From Tricholoma matsutake (Eukaryota > Basidiomycota > Agaricomycetes > Agaricales > Tricholomataceae): DNA of 64,000 nt. Below the pieces are notes generated by a model. It worked only from the letters and a program-made list of their open reading frames with translations, did not search any database and had not been told where the DNA came from. Positions within the stretch are counted from its first letter, which is position 1. Every line of letters begins with the position of its first letter. The DNA lies in NCBI GenBank assembly GCA_026075535.2, contig AP026545.1, forward strand, positions 6,758,001 to 6,822,000. The letters run 5' to 3'. The translations under genes and the position numbers were made by a program. Shown here in pieces: positions 1 to 11,566 of this stretch.

Positions 1-2379
1 TGTCCATTGCTTCTGGATCGGTTAGACATGTTGCCTGAGAGTGTTTTTCCAATTCTTTCCAGGTTGCAATCTCCTCAGGGTCTGAGTTTGCCATGTACTG
101 CAATAGGTCCACCCGACTTTCCTCCTCACCTGCCACAGTGGCTCTGAATCGGCAGGCGGTGGTAACCACTACATCTGGTTCCAAGTCAATCTGGCACAAG
201 GTACAAACATGTATTCACCTATGTCCTGCATTTTTTTGAAGTTGGAATCCCCCATATGATCATCCAAGGTTTCAATCCGTCCAGAAATGGTAGCATTTTG
301 GGTACTAGGTGAGATTTCATTCAACATTGACCACAATGATTCAAGGATTTCTCCATCCACTTGTCCAGCACCGGGAATGAAACTCGGTGAAAAGCATGAG
401 AAACATTGCCAGACGTGGCCACCGACATGGAAAAGACCAATACCATGCAGAATGGTGATCCCGAGTGGTAGCTGGATATACTGACTCTCCTCCATCTGAA
501 GTCTGAGCCTCTTCCAATACTGGCACATTATATCATAAATCAAAATGATTTTCTTGAGTCTGGTGATATTAGTGTTTTTCAAGGCTTCAGATAAAGAATA
601 GTCCATGTTTGCTTGTCTAGAAAACATTACACAATGTCTCTCAAAATGTGAAGATATCTCACTGTTCCCCTTTTTGGAAGTCAACCACCACACTGGGGCA
701 GAAGCAACCATGACGGCCACAAGCAGTTGCACTGACACTGGTTACATCAAGACCCTTGTATTTGATGAAGTGGTCATTTACAGCATGATGCTCATTGCAG
801 GTCGGTTTCTAATTTGGAGTTAGTAAATACGCTGAAAGTCTTTCAAATATCTTACCTCTGTGACTTCCTTAGCAATGGCGAGGTGTGCTTTGTAGTGATT
901 CGGCTCGGTCATGAAAAAATCACCATGACTGAGCTTAATATCACGGTGAGCATTTTTGTGCTTCTGATGAACAGCGGTGAAGTTTCCATCCATGACAAAA
1001 GTCTGAGTGTATGCCATTCTGAGGTAAGATTACATTAAATACATTCCAATTCATGCGATTTGACTTACTGGTCAGGATCCTTGGTCCAATTTTCCGGCAG
1101 ATTGACACCAGGCTGAGGACATGCAGCACAGAATGTTGGGATGTCAGTTGCACCATGCATTGCAGCCGCCGATGAGCCGCCAGCACTGGACTGTGATTCT
1201 CCCCAGCGGCCTCTCCACTTCAAATGTTTCAACATTCGCCATAGCCAGCTGGCCCTGAGAAGCTCCCTGTATCGATCCTCAAGTACCGATGTCAGAGATA
1301 TTGACAACTGTAGTATATCAATCATACCTCCACGGCACTAGGAAATAAGGGTGAAGTCATGCACCGGAGCTTCTGGTAGTATTGATAGGCTGAAGATTTA
1401 CATTCCAGATTGGACAATCGCGCATCATCGAGGACTTTAAATGTGAACGTGGTCTTGATATTTTTGTAGCTGACCGGGAAAAGCCCCGATTGCAACAAGT
1501 GATTTTCCTGCTCTTGACAGGAATTAGGGCAATTACACCACTTGACCCACATACGATGTACACCGGAAACATCGATTACTGTCAATTTGTGACAATCCAT
1601 CGGTGTTGGGAAAGTTGTGGGACCAAGGTCATAAACACTGGTAAACCTTTTCATCTCCTTGACAATGTTGTTGGTTCCATCACCTTCTGTTGCATCATCC
1701 AAATCATCTTCATAATTGTCGGCCTCTTGTCCAACCACATCTGGCGCCAATGGGTGAAAGTAACTTGGGCAGGATGCACCATTGTGACCGAGATGTAAAA
1801 CTAACCCGACTTGGAACAACCAAGCTGGTTCAAAATAGGAACCTGTCCAGTGGTCAATGTGGTGAAATGGGTTAGAAGCATGGTTATCACAGCAGCAGTC
1901 AGTACAGAACATGGGATTGAAAAGACAGTCTCAGCATTGCCAGGTAGCAGCATCATCCCCACACAAATTGCATTTCATGCAATCGGGTACTTCATTGGAT
2001 AGTAGTGCTTCCAAATACATGGCCTTTTTAGGCAACCATTCTTCAATGTAATCTTGAGGTGTCTGAGGGTAATATTAGCATAGTAAATGTGGTAGCCATA
2101 ATAAGTCACCTTTGAAGAGGGGGGATCAAGATCTGCAATGAAATTTAGAGTGTGATGCTCAATTGGTTCATCGGACATCAGAGATGTTATATTGGTGTTG
2201 GATGTGGTCACCGATCCTGACACTGGTGCACTTCTCTTTGCCTTCTTATGCCTTGGAGTTGACTGAGGACTTTGCCGGACTGGTACAAGGTGATCCCTGG
2301 GTCCCCACGATGTCTGGGAGCAAACGACAGTCATCTGGGTGATTCTTCCAATGATGGTGCGAGTGTGTCCTCTAGGCAT
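1..2379 (-). pseudogene. KDZ-family transposase with CxC2-like cysteine cluster (partial, one internal stop)
   Basis: Transposase of the Kyakuja-Dileera-Zisupton (KDZ) superfamily, which moves DNA transposons in basidiomycetes. In coding order: an N-terminal leader (2379-2117, ATG start, low complexity); a CxC2-like zinc cluster exon (about 2060-1322) with several Cys/His pairs, LGHNG and the signature HRMWVKWC; a DRYRELL...CPQPG block (1325-1065); YTQTFVMDGNF (about 1020-830); TACGRHGCFCP...FQKGEQ (about 810-650); and the catalytic-type block with YDIMCQYW, HVGGHVWQC and GAGQVDGEILESLW (about 610-240). Coding continues to the window edge, so the C-terminus is missing. Exons are joined by short introns with GT...AG ends. 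A TGA at 1931-1933 lies inside the zinc-cluster exon where the family has an Arg before DCLF, so this copy is probably dead. Family assignment is firm; the exact exon edges are approximate. Confidence 0.85.
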
Positions 2380-2639
2380 GATGGTTTGTAGAGTGATGTA
2401 AAATTATGAACAAGCATCTCCAGGATTATATAGGCACTGTAGGCAGTGAGGAAACATGGCAACATGGCGATGTAAATGACAATGGTACCATGTAGAGGTT
2501 CCTATGGGACTGTTCTACACAGCATACTAACATGTTACCTAGGTCATACTCACAAAGCTACTGTCAATGTTTCCAATGTAAAATTACACTGGTGGTGTTT
2601 GTGATACCCATTGGTCAATAGTTTCTTACTTTTACAGCA

Positions 2640-3500
2640 TGTCATTGCTTTTCGTTATCAGTGAGCACCAGCGGCGATTAGTGTACAAGTCTAAGAGCTA
2701 TGGGAATGATCGGTGCGACGTTGTCTTCTCCGGCACCTGTCACTCCAATGTACTGTTTTAGCATATATTCTGCACCGGTCATTTGCTTTGCTCTTGACTT
2801 GGATGCTTATCGCCACCAGTGACTTTATCACTACTGGCGCCGGTCTCTGCAATGTACTGATTTTGCATATATCCTTATCCTCCCACATTCCTACAGCATA
2901 CAGCATGTCACCATTCCTGCATTTGTTATCCATATTGTAGTGCACAGCAGCCGCAATTAGTATAGAAGTCTTTTAAGAGCTATGTGAATGACCAGTGCCA
3001 CCTTTACCTTTTCTGGTGCCGAGAGATACAGTTCGGAAATAGCTGACTGCCACACAAGCGACAGTTGCTTTCCAGCCAGTGTCAGGATTAATCTACGTCT
3101 ACTCTCATTGCACATTACTACTGTCTTCGACTAATGATTGTTCTCTTCTGTTACGTGCTTGTGTATATCCCTACCAGCACCGGTCACTACAATGTACTGT
3201 TTTAGGATATATTCTTTATGATTTGTAATAACAGCAGTAATTCAAGTCCTGTATGCTATAGTTGTGTGGGCCCATACTGTTTTCCTTTTACTGTCATGGG
3301 CCCACCCGATCATTCCATCGAGCATATCATTCATATGGGCCCATTTCCCTGTATTATTTTAGGATGGGCCCATATGCATTTTTGTAGCTCATGGGGTTCT
3401 ACAATAACTGGCGCCGGTCATTCACTTAGCTCTTGACCTTGGATGCTTATCGCCACAAGTGACTTTATCACTACCGGCGCCGGTCACTACAATGTTTATC
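2640..3500. repeat. Degenerate direct repeats upstream of the KDZ gene
   Basis: No gene is visible. The stretch is built from diverged copies of two modules. Module 1 contains TACAATGTACTGTTTTAG followed by ATATATTC (about 2738-2771, 2842-2876 and 3190-3216). Module 2 contains GGATGCTTATCGCCAC, AGTGACTTTATCACTAC and GGCGCCGGTC (about 2802-2847 and 3441-3486). A third motif, the palindrome GGGCCCAT, recurs at about 3268-3375 and again around 10.77, 11.16 and 11.3 kb. Subterminal repeats of this kind are typical of large DNA transposons; attribution to the KDZ element is inference. Confidence 0.6.
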
Positions 3501-3521
3501 TTTTCCTACATAGATGACTTG

Positions 3522-4555
3522 TTAAGTGTCAAGGTGCTCCCTAACCTGATTCCGCACATCCTCCCAGTAAGCCAACAATTTCCTGTCCTTCTGAAGTTGG
3601 GCATCATTTTCTTGGACTGTCTCAGTCATCCTTTTCCATGTCGAATGCAGGTCATCGAAGATCTTCATCATTAATTGTATTTTGGCCAGGTCACCGGTGG
3701 CATATGGGACTGGCCGTAGGTCTTGCCAGGTGAACTGGATCTGATGAAACTTAAGATAAATTAAAGGACAACAACATGTTACTCACCTGTGGCCAATGAA
3801 CCACCAGAAAGTCGTGTGGAGCAAATGGGTATGAGTCATAGTTCTCCAGATCATTCTGTTTACTCCACCAAGAATTGATATAGCTATCGACAATATGGGT
3901 GGGGTCATCAGCATCAACCTTCAAGTACCTTTGTATCACTGGAATGTATTCTAATTCCAGAAAATCTTTGCCCTCAGGATCATTGCGTTCTGAGCACCCC
4001 AAAGTCCCATCCTGTACCATCTTTATGGTTTCCATGACGAGCGAGGGAGTGTATGGAGCACTGCCACCCATAGAGGCATAAATTCCAGTGGCCATCAAGA
4101 ATTCCTTCTAAGTTGGTATTGGTGATCAGATAATTGGCAATCACAATATGTTCACTTACAGTCTCAAAAAATAGGCTAGACACCCACCCCAACCATGACT
4201 CTTCGTAGTCTTCATCGTTATCTACCGCAGGGATCCATGCAGTGATTGCAGCACGGAGATGTGACGTTCCATACAACAGCACTTCCTGCCCATGTGCTAG
4301 ATCATTCCATGCTGGTAGTAGTCCTGTAGTACTCTCTCGAATGCTGAGATCATGAGCTACCTGTTGAGCAGTGATGGCCTGCTCATGGAACTCAGTAGGT
4401 TTGACTGTAGGGTGAGGGTTCTCTAGGAAATCAGTGTTCCTCTGATGCTCGACTTCTATTTGATTCAATGTGGTAGTGAATTCGCCAGCAGTAACAGGGT
4501 CAGGTTTATATGGCCAGCGAGGCACGGATTCAAGGTTTGTATAGCAGGATATCAT
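3522..4555 (-). CDS. Unknown protein, 311 aa, three exons, between KDZ gene and gypsy insertion
   Basis: I do not recognise this family. The model is exon 1 4555-4160, exon 2 4107-3787 and exon 3 3740-3522. Introns have GTAAGT/TTAG and GTGAGT/TCAG ends, all junctions are phase 0, and the frame is open over 311 codons, so it looks intact. The ATG at 4555 is the first that keeps the long frame without entering repeat sequence. The protein is acidic and soluble, with Trp-rich stretches (SWLGWVSSLFFET, VVHWPQIQFTWQDL) and a C-terminal helical, probably coiled-coil, tail of about 60 residues. No signal peptide or membrane segment is visible. It lies on the same strand as the KDZ transposase, flanked by repeats shared with other parts of the window, so it may be a passenger or accessory gene of that transposon. 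A host gene is possible. Confidence 0.6.
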
Positions 4556-4702
4556 AACTTCAATGCAGTTGTAGATACAGAATGTTTGGACGATTAAGTA
4601 ATCAATGGACAAAATTATCATCGGCGCCGGGAACAAGCATGAATGATAAGTCCGTATGGGCCGATGTCTATAGGAAAACCAGTGGTGGGCCAATACGATC
4701 GT

Positions 4703-5128
4703 TATAAGGGCAACCTAAGCCTCTAGCAAAGGGAAATCCGAAGTTAAAATTATGCTACATAATACAGGGATTGTGGGCGCACCTAGCAAAGGGAAATCCG
4801 AAGAGAAAACTCTAAGGATCCCCTTGCTGATGCCCAGTATATGTGAAGATGACAAAAATCAAATATAACCTAAAAATAGAAAAAGGCGGAGATAGGCGGA
4901 TCAAGGCCGCCGAATGACATCATACCAAGGGGTATGTGTTGGAAGGGGTACTCCGCCTCTAAATATAAAAGTGTCAACATATACAAACATGATAGCAAGG
5001 GAAAATTAGTAATAAAATCCGGAAAAATCATAGAAAATGAAGAATAGAAGGAAATGAGGTGGGGAAAAATATGGGACGAACATAAAAAATAGGAAAAACA
5101 CACAGGGCACCCCCCTAGTCCCCTTACA
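4703..5128 (-). repeat. 3' LTR of element G1
   Basis: This is the 3' LTR because coding is on the minus strand. Read on the minus strand it begins TGTAAGGGG and ends CCCTTATA, so the ends are TG...TA and not the usual TG...CA. It contains two copies of CTAGCAAAGGGAAATCCGAA near its end. Left flank ATCGT matches the right flank of the 5' LTR. Confidence 0.93.
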
Positions 5129-5141
5129 TCACCCCCTCTCT
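5129..5141 (-). promoter_or_regulatory. Polypurine tract of G1
   Basis: On the minus strand AGAGAGGGGGTGA directly precedes the 3' LTR. It is the expected primer site for plus-strand DNA synthesis and overlaps the last codon of pol. Confidence 0.7.
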
Positions 5142-8100
5142 AAGATGCATCACCCCGATGCATTCGAAATCGTATACGACCAAAGTCCATGACTTGAATG
5201 CGACACGGTGCAGCAGTGTGCCATCGGTGGAATTCCTTGATTAACCGAGGGGCATTTACGTCAGACTCTTCGACCCATGAGTTCTCCTCATACCCATAAC
5301 CCTTCCAATGTACCAAATACTGGAGTTTTCCTCGACGCAAACGGCTGTCCAAGATTGACTCAACTTCATATTGGGGTTCTCCCTCGATCACTGTAGGTGG
5401 TGGTGGTGGGTGTGAATGGCGTCCCGGGAATGGATCTGGGGGAGCTGGAAGCAATTTGACGACATGGAAGACGGGATGGAGTCTGGACATGGAGGCTGGG
5501 AGGCATAGACGATAGGCATGTGTTCCAACGCACTTGACAATGGGGAAAGGTCCCAAGAAGCGATGAGTGAGTTTCTTGGATGGACGTGTAGTGGAGATGT
5601 CACTGGAGTCAAGATAAACTCGATCACCAACCTTGTACTGAGGGGTTGGGGAGTGGCGCTGGTTGTAAAATCGTGCCATGTCGTCCTTCGCCTTTGCTAA
5701 GGCTGCCCTTGCCTCCTCCAAGCTATCCCTCATGCGTTCTGTGAACTCATTCACTGTCTCGATGTGTGAGGGAGTTTGGCGAGGTTCAAATCCCATGCGT
5801 GGATGTCGTCCAGTGTCTAAGAGGAAAGGGGTCTGTTGAGTGGAAGCATGGACATGGTTGTTGTACCCGAACTCGGCCAAAGGAAGGAGATCATCCCAAT
5901 CATCCTGGCGTTCATTGACAAAGAGGCAGATGTACTGCTCCAGTTCCTGGTTGACTCGCTCCATCTGGCCATCAGTTTGTGGGTGATAAGCAGTTGAAGC
6001 GAGGAGTTTGATCCCCAGGAGTCGGTACAGCTCATGAGTGAACTCTGCCATGAACTGAGGGCCACGATCCGAGAGCAAGGCACCAGGAAGTCCATGTAAT
6101 TTCCACATGTGGTGGAGGTAGAGTCGAGCGGCACCTAGGGCACTGACAGTGGTGTGAGTGGGAATGAAGTGAGCACGTTTTCCCACTGAGTCAACTGTGC
6201 ACATCACCGCATCAAACCCATTTGACTCTGGCAATTCCACCACAAAGTCGACGCTGACGACATCCCAACGACTCTCTGGAACAGGAAGAGGGTGTAGCTC
6301 ACCAATAGGCTTGCGACGAGGGACCTTGGTGCGTAAGCAAAGGTCACAAGTGCGACAATACTGACCAATGAGCCATGACATTTGTGGCCACCAATAGTTC
6401 CGTGAGGTGAGCTCCAAGGTCTTCCAGCGTCCGGGGTGGCCAGCAATCTGTGAGTCATGGTGTTGGGATATGATGCGCCGGCGAAGGTCTGGGTCATTGG
6501 GAACATAGATGTGATCCCTGAAATACAACAAGTCCTCCTTTTCAGCCCACTCTGCCACACGTAAGGAAAGGGTCGATCCCTTCCTCAGTTCTTTAACAGC
6601 TCGGGCGACAACATCCTCATGTAAACCGCTACAGTTTGCACGACAAATGTCACGTAGAATGTCCCGCTCCTCGCCCTGGGGTATGATGCCTTCCAGTGCC
6701 CGAATGGTGAACAGGTCTGGCTGCAACAGCACAATGTTTTGGTTGTCACCGCTGCCATCCCCATGGTCTGCACGTTGGGATAGGGCATCGGTCTTCCCCA
6801 TGCTGCGACCCGGACGGTGGTGCAAGGAGAAGTCAAATCTAGATAGATACAGGGACCAACAAGCTTGACGACGGTTCAATTTCTTAGTACTCGAGGTTCT
6901 TGTGATCCGTCCAAATTTCCACCTTGTGTTGGGCACCCTCAAGGAAGTGTCGCCACTCCTCAAGCGCACGCATTATCGCCAACATCTCCTTGTCATGGAT
7001 CTCATAGTTTCTCTCTACAGCACTAAGGCTTTTGGAGTAGAATGCAACAGGATGCCACTTCTGGTCCTCCGGAGACTGCTGAGACAACACAGCGCCCGTC
7101 GCAAAGTCAGAACTGTCGGCTTCTACACGAAAAGGACGCAAATCGTCAGCAAAGGTAAGGATCGGAGCGGAAGTGACCATCTCCTTAAGCTTTTCGAACG
7201 CCTCCTGTTGTGCATTATCCCACCTCCATGCCTCCTTTCCTGTCAAGTTGAACAGCGGTCGTGCATGATGTGAGAAATCCTTGATAAAACGCCGATAAAA
7301 ATTGATGAAGCCCAGGAAAGACTGCACCTCCTTCTTGTTCGTGGGCATCAGCCAAGCTGTGACCCCGTTTACCTTGATAGGATCCATCTCCACTTGACCC
7401 TCCGAGATAATCAGGCCAAGGTACTCAATCTTGGTCCTTTCAAACTTGCATTTGTCCTGACGAAGGTAGAGTTTGTACCGTCGAAGTCGCTCTAGGACGA
7501 GGCGCGTGATGCGATGGTGCTCTTCAACCGTGCGAGTGAAGATGAGGATGTCGTCAAGATAGATGCAGACAACGCCTTCAAGGATGAGGTCATGGAAGAT
7601 GTCGTTCATCATGGTCTGAAAGGTGGCAGGGCTATTAGTAAGGCCAAAGAACATGACAAGCGGTTCAAAAAGACCATGGTTGGTACGAAAGGCTGCCTTC
7701 CACTCATCTCCCTCCTTTATCCTCACATTATTATAGCCCCAACGGACATCGAGCTTGGTGAAGTATCGGGCTCCACGGAGCTGGTTTACGAGTTCGGAGA
7801 TGAGGGGTAGTGGGTAGCGATTTTTGACCGTGATGTTGTTGAGTCTTCTGTAGTCTTGAACTGGTCGAAGTGAGCCATCCTTCTTCTTGACAAAGAAAAA
7901 GGGAGAGGCCATGGGTGACTTCGATGGTCGAATACGTCCAGAGGCCAGGTGCTCGTCGATGAACTGGTCAAGCTGCCGTTGTTCCTCCAGAGAGAGAGGA
8001 TAGACCTTGCAGGATGAAGGGGTTGCGCCGGGGGTGAGTTCGATCGCATGATCCCATGGCTTACGCGCAGGAAGAGAGTCGAATGACTCCTTGGAGAACA

Positions 8101-9078
8101 CGTCTTCAAACTCATGGAGATGAGGCAGTAAGGAGTTAGTAGAGGATTTAGCAGCATTGTTTTTGTGGAAGGCCTCGGCGAGGCGTTGGGATATGTTCGA
8201 TGTGGCACACACCTCATGCGATGAGTGAATCGCAGTGTAGAAGATCCGATCACCCTCCTCCACTTCCTCTGGGTCCTCCTCATCATCATCCGAGTCCGGC
8301 ATTAGATCAGGAACCCCTTCCAATTCCACTTCAGGTATAGGCAGGGGTCCAGCACGACACTTCTGAGTTCGTCGTATTGCCGCCTTCTGTCCACGACATT
8401 CTTGCCTGGCTTCTGTGAAACACGTCCAACAGCGGGATGGACATCGGCTCATGGTAACCTCCCCGGTGCGCCAGTCGACCTCTGGGTTATGGTCTCAAAG
8501 CCATGGATATCCCAAAATCGCCTTTTGCTTTCCTAATTGAGTGACAGCAAAAAGGGCACGCTCACTATGATCTTTGTAATGGAGAACCAGGTCTGCAACC
8601 TCTTGGATGGCACCAGCTTCATTTGGGGATCCATCCACGTTATATACAGGTATCGGATGTGAGAGTGAGCGAGTATTTAGACGATGTTGTTGTACCAGAT
8701 GGGAATCGATGAAGAGACCAGTCGCACCAGAGTCCAGGAGCGCAGAGACACCGAGCTTCTGTCCAGTGTTGGTCGTCTGCAGTTCGATGGCTAGGTTTAA
8801 GGAATGTGCAGAGGGAGTGGATGCCACAATATACTTGCGTGGTAGTTTACGCTCCCATGATTTAATTTTGGGACATGGAGTAGAAGGAGAGATGGGGAGA
8901 GCAGGTACGTCTTTAGCCAACTTTGAAGGGTCAGAGAGGGGAGCAGTCACAGAAATGGATTCATTCTCCGGGGATTCAACTGACAAGACTTCAAAGCGGT
9001 TATGGACAGGCAGTGAGGGCATACAATTCACTCGCTGCGAATAGGAAAATCCTGCTCCTCTACAACTTCCAGCTTAAC
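5140..9078 (-). pseudogene. G1 pol: retropepsin - RT - RNase H - integrase - chromodomain
   Basis: Retropepsin with LLDSGATGLFID (around 8730-8690) is in a frame different from gag. TGA 8495-8497 follows GYPWL where Arg is expected. RT (8452 onward) shows VCIYLDDILIF. RNase H follows, ending in IWTDHKNLEY at 6884. Here the frame changes: residues normally between LEY and KLNRRQ are missing, so a short out-of-frame deletion is inferred near 6884. The integrase frame (to 5140) has the HHCC finger (HHDSQ...CRTCDLC), the three acidic residues in VSVDF, LLSDRGPQF and QTDGQMERVNQ, and a C-terminal chromodomain (YEVESILD, LVHWKGY, NSWVEE at about 5370-5245). The chromodomain would bind methylated histone tails and steer integration. 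All catalytic motifs are intact apart from the stop and the deletion. Confidence 0.9.
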
Positions 9079-10146
9079 CTCCTCTGCAACTTGATCCTTC
9101 GCTTCCTCAACATCTACAAGTGCCAACAAATCTTGCAGGAGTTCGTCTCATCCCTTGGGGGTGAGCATGCAGATATCCTGACGATGGGGACATGCTCCAG
9201 CCCTGTGTCCAGGTTCCCCACAATGGTAGCAGAGATCCAACTTACGTGCACGGCTGCGGGCTGCATCAACATCCATTGGTACTGGGACATTGATGGCTGG
9301 TGTGGGAGTTTGACGAGCAGGAATGGGGTTAGGGCGGGGGAGGCTTCGATTGAAGGTGTAGGGTGTATGAGTGGTAGTTGGAGCACGGAATGCAGCATTA
9401 AACGCCGCATTTGTGAGTCGGTTCTCATCACAGAGTGAAGCAGCTTCATACCAAGCAAGGATATCATCGTCCGCTGGGCGCCCTTCCAACATCTGTGCAA
9501 TCTGGTCCTGAATTTCTCGGTTGAGCCCCCGTTGGAACTTCACCACCACTGGTAACCCACTCCCATACCCTGCCATGTCCACCAAATCCTTGAACTCATC
9601 GATATAGTCATCCACGGATCAATGTCCCTGGTGGTAAGTGGATGACTCAAGTTGTGTCACTGCTTGGTGGCGTTCATTGAGGGGGCAGAAGTGGCATACG
9701 AACTCAGCTCAAAAGTCACCCCAAGTGGAGAAAGGTAGAGAACCGAGTTCTTTAGTTTGACGTAGGATACGGTCCACATAGAGATAGGCACGTTCAGATT
9801 TCATGTATGTGAAGGCCCAATAAATTTTTGCAGCCTCATCGACAAATTGATGTGACTGGAGACTAATGTATAACTCACAGGAATTAAGGAATGCACGTCC
9901 CTGCGCACGTGCACCATTAAATTCGGCGGGGGGGGATGGTTTGATCTGGGCACGTTCCTTAGTGGACGCATTTGGCAAAATGTCGTTGTTGGGTGCGCTT
10001 GGAGTCGTGAAGGGGGAACTATTAGTCGTAGGGTTAGCCTGGAGGGTCCTAACGAAGTTTTCAATCGTAGATTTAAGCGAGTCGATTTGCGCGCGCATTC
10101 TGGAAATGTCGCTTTCAAGCGCGTCGAAGCGTTCTGATGTGTCCAT
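9025..10146 (-). pseudogene. G1 gag, interrupted by three TGA codons
   Basis: Starts at a true ATG (10146; MDTSERFDALESDISRM). An N-terminal predicted coiled coil is followed by the capsid-like region (FNGARAQGRAFLNSC...) and an RSVDDYIDEF-like motif. A CCHC zinc knuckle CYHCGEPGHRAGAC lies at about 9205-9165. Three TGA codons interrupt one otherwise continuous frame, at 9709-9711 (after STWGDF), 9619-9621 (before SVDDYID) and 9148-9150 (after LTPKG). Each sits where CGA would restore a reasonable Arg. Beyond them the frame runs to a TGA near 9025, which overlaps the start of the pol frame by about 50 nt, so pol is probably expressed by frameshifting in intact relatives. Gag packages the RNA into virus-like particles. 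Confidence 0.85.
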
Positions 10147-10300
10147 GTCGCTAAGGAGCGCGTTTGGCGAAAATGGCGGCGTGATAAAGGCGAGAGTATC
10201 TGGAACGGTGTGTAGGGACTCTGTGGAGCTTTGGGAAGCGTCGTCCAGTCCGTACCTGCCTATTTTGGGCAGCGCGTTCGCGATTTTCGGGCCTTAGGGG

Positions 10301-10312
10301 AGAGTTTTCTAC
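10301..10312 (-). promoter_or_regulatory. Self-priming primer binding site of G1
   Basis: On the minus (RNA) strand the sequence just inside the 5' LTR is GT then AGAAAACTCT (10310-10301). It is perfectly complementary to AGAGTTTTCT (10423-10414) inside the same LTR. No TGG-type tRNA match is present. In Tf1/sushi-group elements the RNA 5' end folds back and primes cDNA synthesis at exactly this position. If this holds here, the RNA starts near 10423 and U5 is about 110 nt. Confidence 0.7.
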
Positions 10313-10738
10313 TATAAGGGCAACCTAAGCCTCTAGCAAAGGGAAATCCGAAGTTAAAATTATGCTACATAATACAGGGATTGGGGGCGCACCTAGCAAA
10401 GGGAAATCCGAAGAGAAAACTCTAAGGATCCCCTTGCTGATGCCCAGTATATGTGAAGACGACAAAAATCAAATATAACCTAAAAATAGAAAAAGGCGGA
10501 GATAGGCGGATCAAGGCCGCCGAATGACCTCATACCAAGGGGTATGTGTCGGAAGGGGTACTCCGCCTCTAAATATAAAAGTGTCAACATATACAAACAT
10601 GATAGCAAGGGAAAATTAGTAATAAAATCCGGAAAAATCATAGAAAATGAAGAATAGAAGGAAATGAGGTGGGGAAAAATATGGGACGAACATAAAAAAT
10701 AGGAAAAACACACAGGGCACCCCCCTAGTCCCCTTACA
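10313..10738 (-). repeat. 5' LTR of element G1
   Basis: 426 bp, four differences from the 3' LTR at 4703-5128. Expected to hold the element promoter; on the minus strand the A/T-rich stretch at about 10485-10455 lies upstream of the inferred RNA start at about 10423. Right flank ATCGT is the target duplication. Confidence 0.93.
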
Positions 10739-11086
10739 ATCGTTCCCTGTCAAATGGAATCATTGCATGGGCCCATGTATATGTGGTAAGCAGTTCAAAC
10801 TCTTAACTACACCCTCTGTCAAGTCAGTAAAATTGTGCGCTCATACCTCTGGATTCTGGCCCCAACATTGGGACATTTGTTTATATCTAACCATAATCTA
10901 TAGCAGGACATCACATCGGTGTCTAAAACAATTGGCTAGTGTGGCATGTCCCGGCGCTGCATGCATCCAACCATATCTGCTGTGACCTGACGCCGTATGC
11001 ATCCAACCACTGATACCTGCTGACCTGCTGCTGCACGTTTTCCTACCAAACCTACAATGATCATCAGCACCAGGAACCAGCACCAA

Positions 11087-11186
11087 TGATATGTCCATAT
11101 AGGCCAATGTCTATAAGAAAACCAGTGGTGGGCCAATATGATTGTGCAGTATCACATGCATTGCATGGGCCCATGTATATGTGGTA
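11087..11186. repeat. Uninterrupted relative of the G1 insertion site
   Basis: This segment matches the left flank of G1 (about 4640-4702; shared core AAACCAGTGGTGGGCCAATA). It then continues, with no LTR, into sequence matching the right flank (about 10760-10795; GCATGGGCCCATGTATATGT). It therefore represents the empty site of a dispersed repeat into which G1 jumped. The rest of 10744-11280 holds no recognisable gene, only GGGCCCAT-type motifs. Confidence 0.75.
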
Positions 11187-11284
11187 ACATGTAGTAAAAT
11201 GATGACCGTGCTAGCCGGCGCCATGATTCAGATGTTGCTGCCGCCGAGAATTCTTCAGTGAAGCTGTATACTGGGCCCACATGG

Positions 11285-11542
11285 ATGCATCACACCCTGG
11301 GCCCACACGAGTCTTTCCTGACGTGGGCCCAATCCGCTACTGATGGATCTATCGTCGTTTTGCAGAAATCCGCTGAACGGATATACCGTTGTTTTTTACT
11401 GAACAGTGTGCACCAAACTATTACCCCGGGCCACATCACGATGCAATACTGTCCCACGGATGACATGATTGCTGACATCTTCACCAAGTCACTCGGTCGT
11501 GTCAAGTACGAGAAATTTCGCACTCTTCTCGGAGTCATCTAG
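11285..11542 (+). pseudogene. C-terminal RNase H tail of a Ty1/copia polyprotein (truncated)
   Basis: Only the last part of a copia pol remains. The clear core is HITMQYCPTDDMIADIFTKSLG followed by KYEKFRTLLGVI and a TAG stop at 11540-11542. This matches the end of copia RNase H, where I-x-Y-x-PT-x-DM-x-AD-x-FTK is nearly invariant. Sequence 5' of about 11400 no longer aligns with the family. It is followed by a purine tract and an LTR-like start, so it is the 3' end of an old, 5'-truncated element on the plus strand, unrelated in position to the intact copia further right. Confidence 0.8.
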
Positions 11543-11566
11543 TCTGGTGTTCACCTCGAGGGGGAG

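Larger units (their letters stand above)
4703..10738 (-). mobile_element. Ty3/gypsy chromodomain retrotransposon (element G1), full length, defective
   Basis: Two LTRs of 426 bp (4703-5128 and 10313-10738) enclose gag and pol on the minus strand. The element is flanked by a 5-bp target duplication, ATCGT (4698-4702 and 10739-10743). By eye the LTRs differ at four positions (T/G, T/C, A/C, T/C), two of them CpG-to-TpG changes in the 3' LTR. Coding capacity: Gag with CCHC knuckle, retropepsin, RT, RNase H, integrase and a C-terminal chromodomain, which places it among chromoviruses. The element has four in-frame TGA codons (9709-9711, 9619-9621, 9148-9150, 8495-8497) and a small deletion near 6884, so it cannot make a full polyprotein. 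It is inserted in a repeat also found uninterrupted at about 11.09-11.19 kb. Confidence 0.95.
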
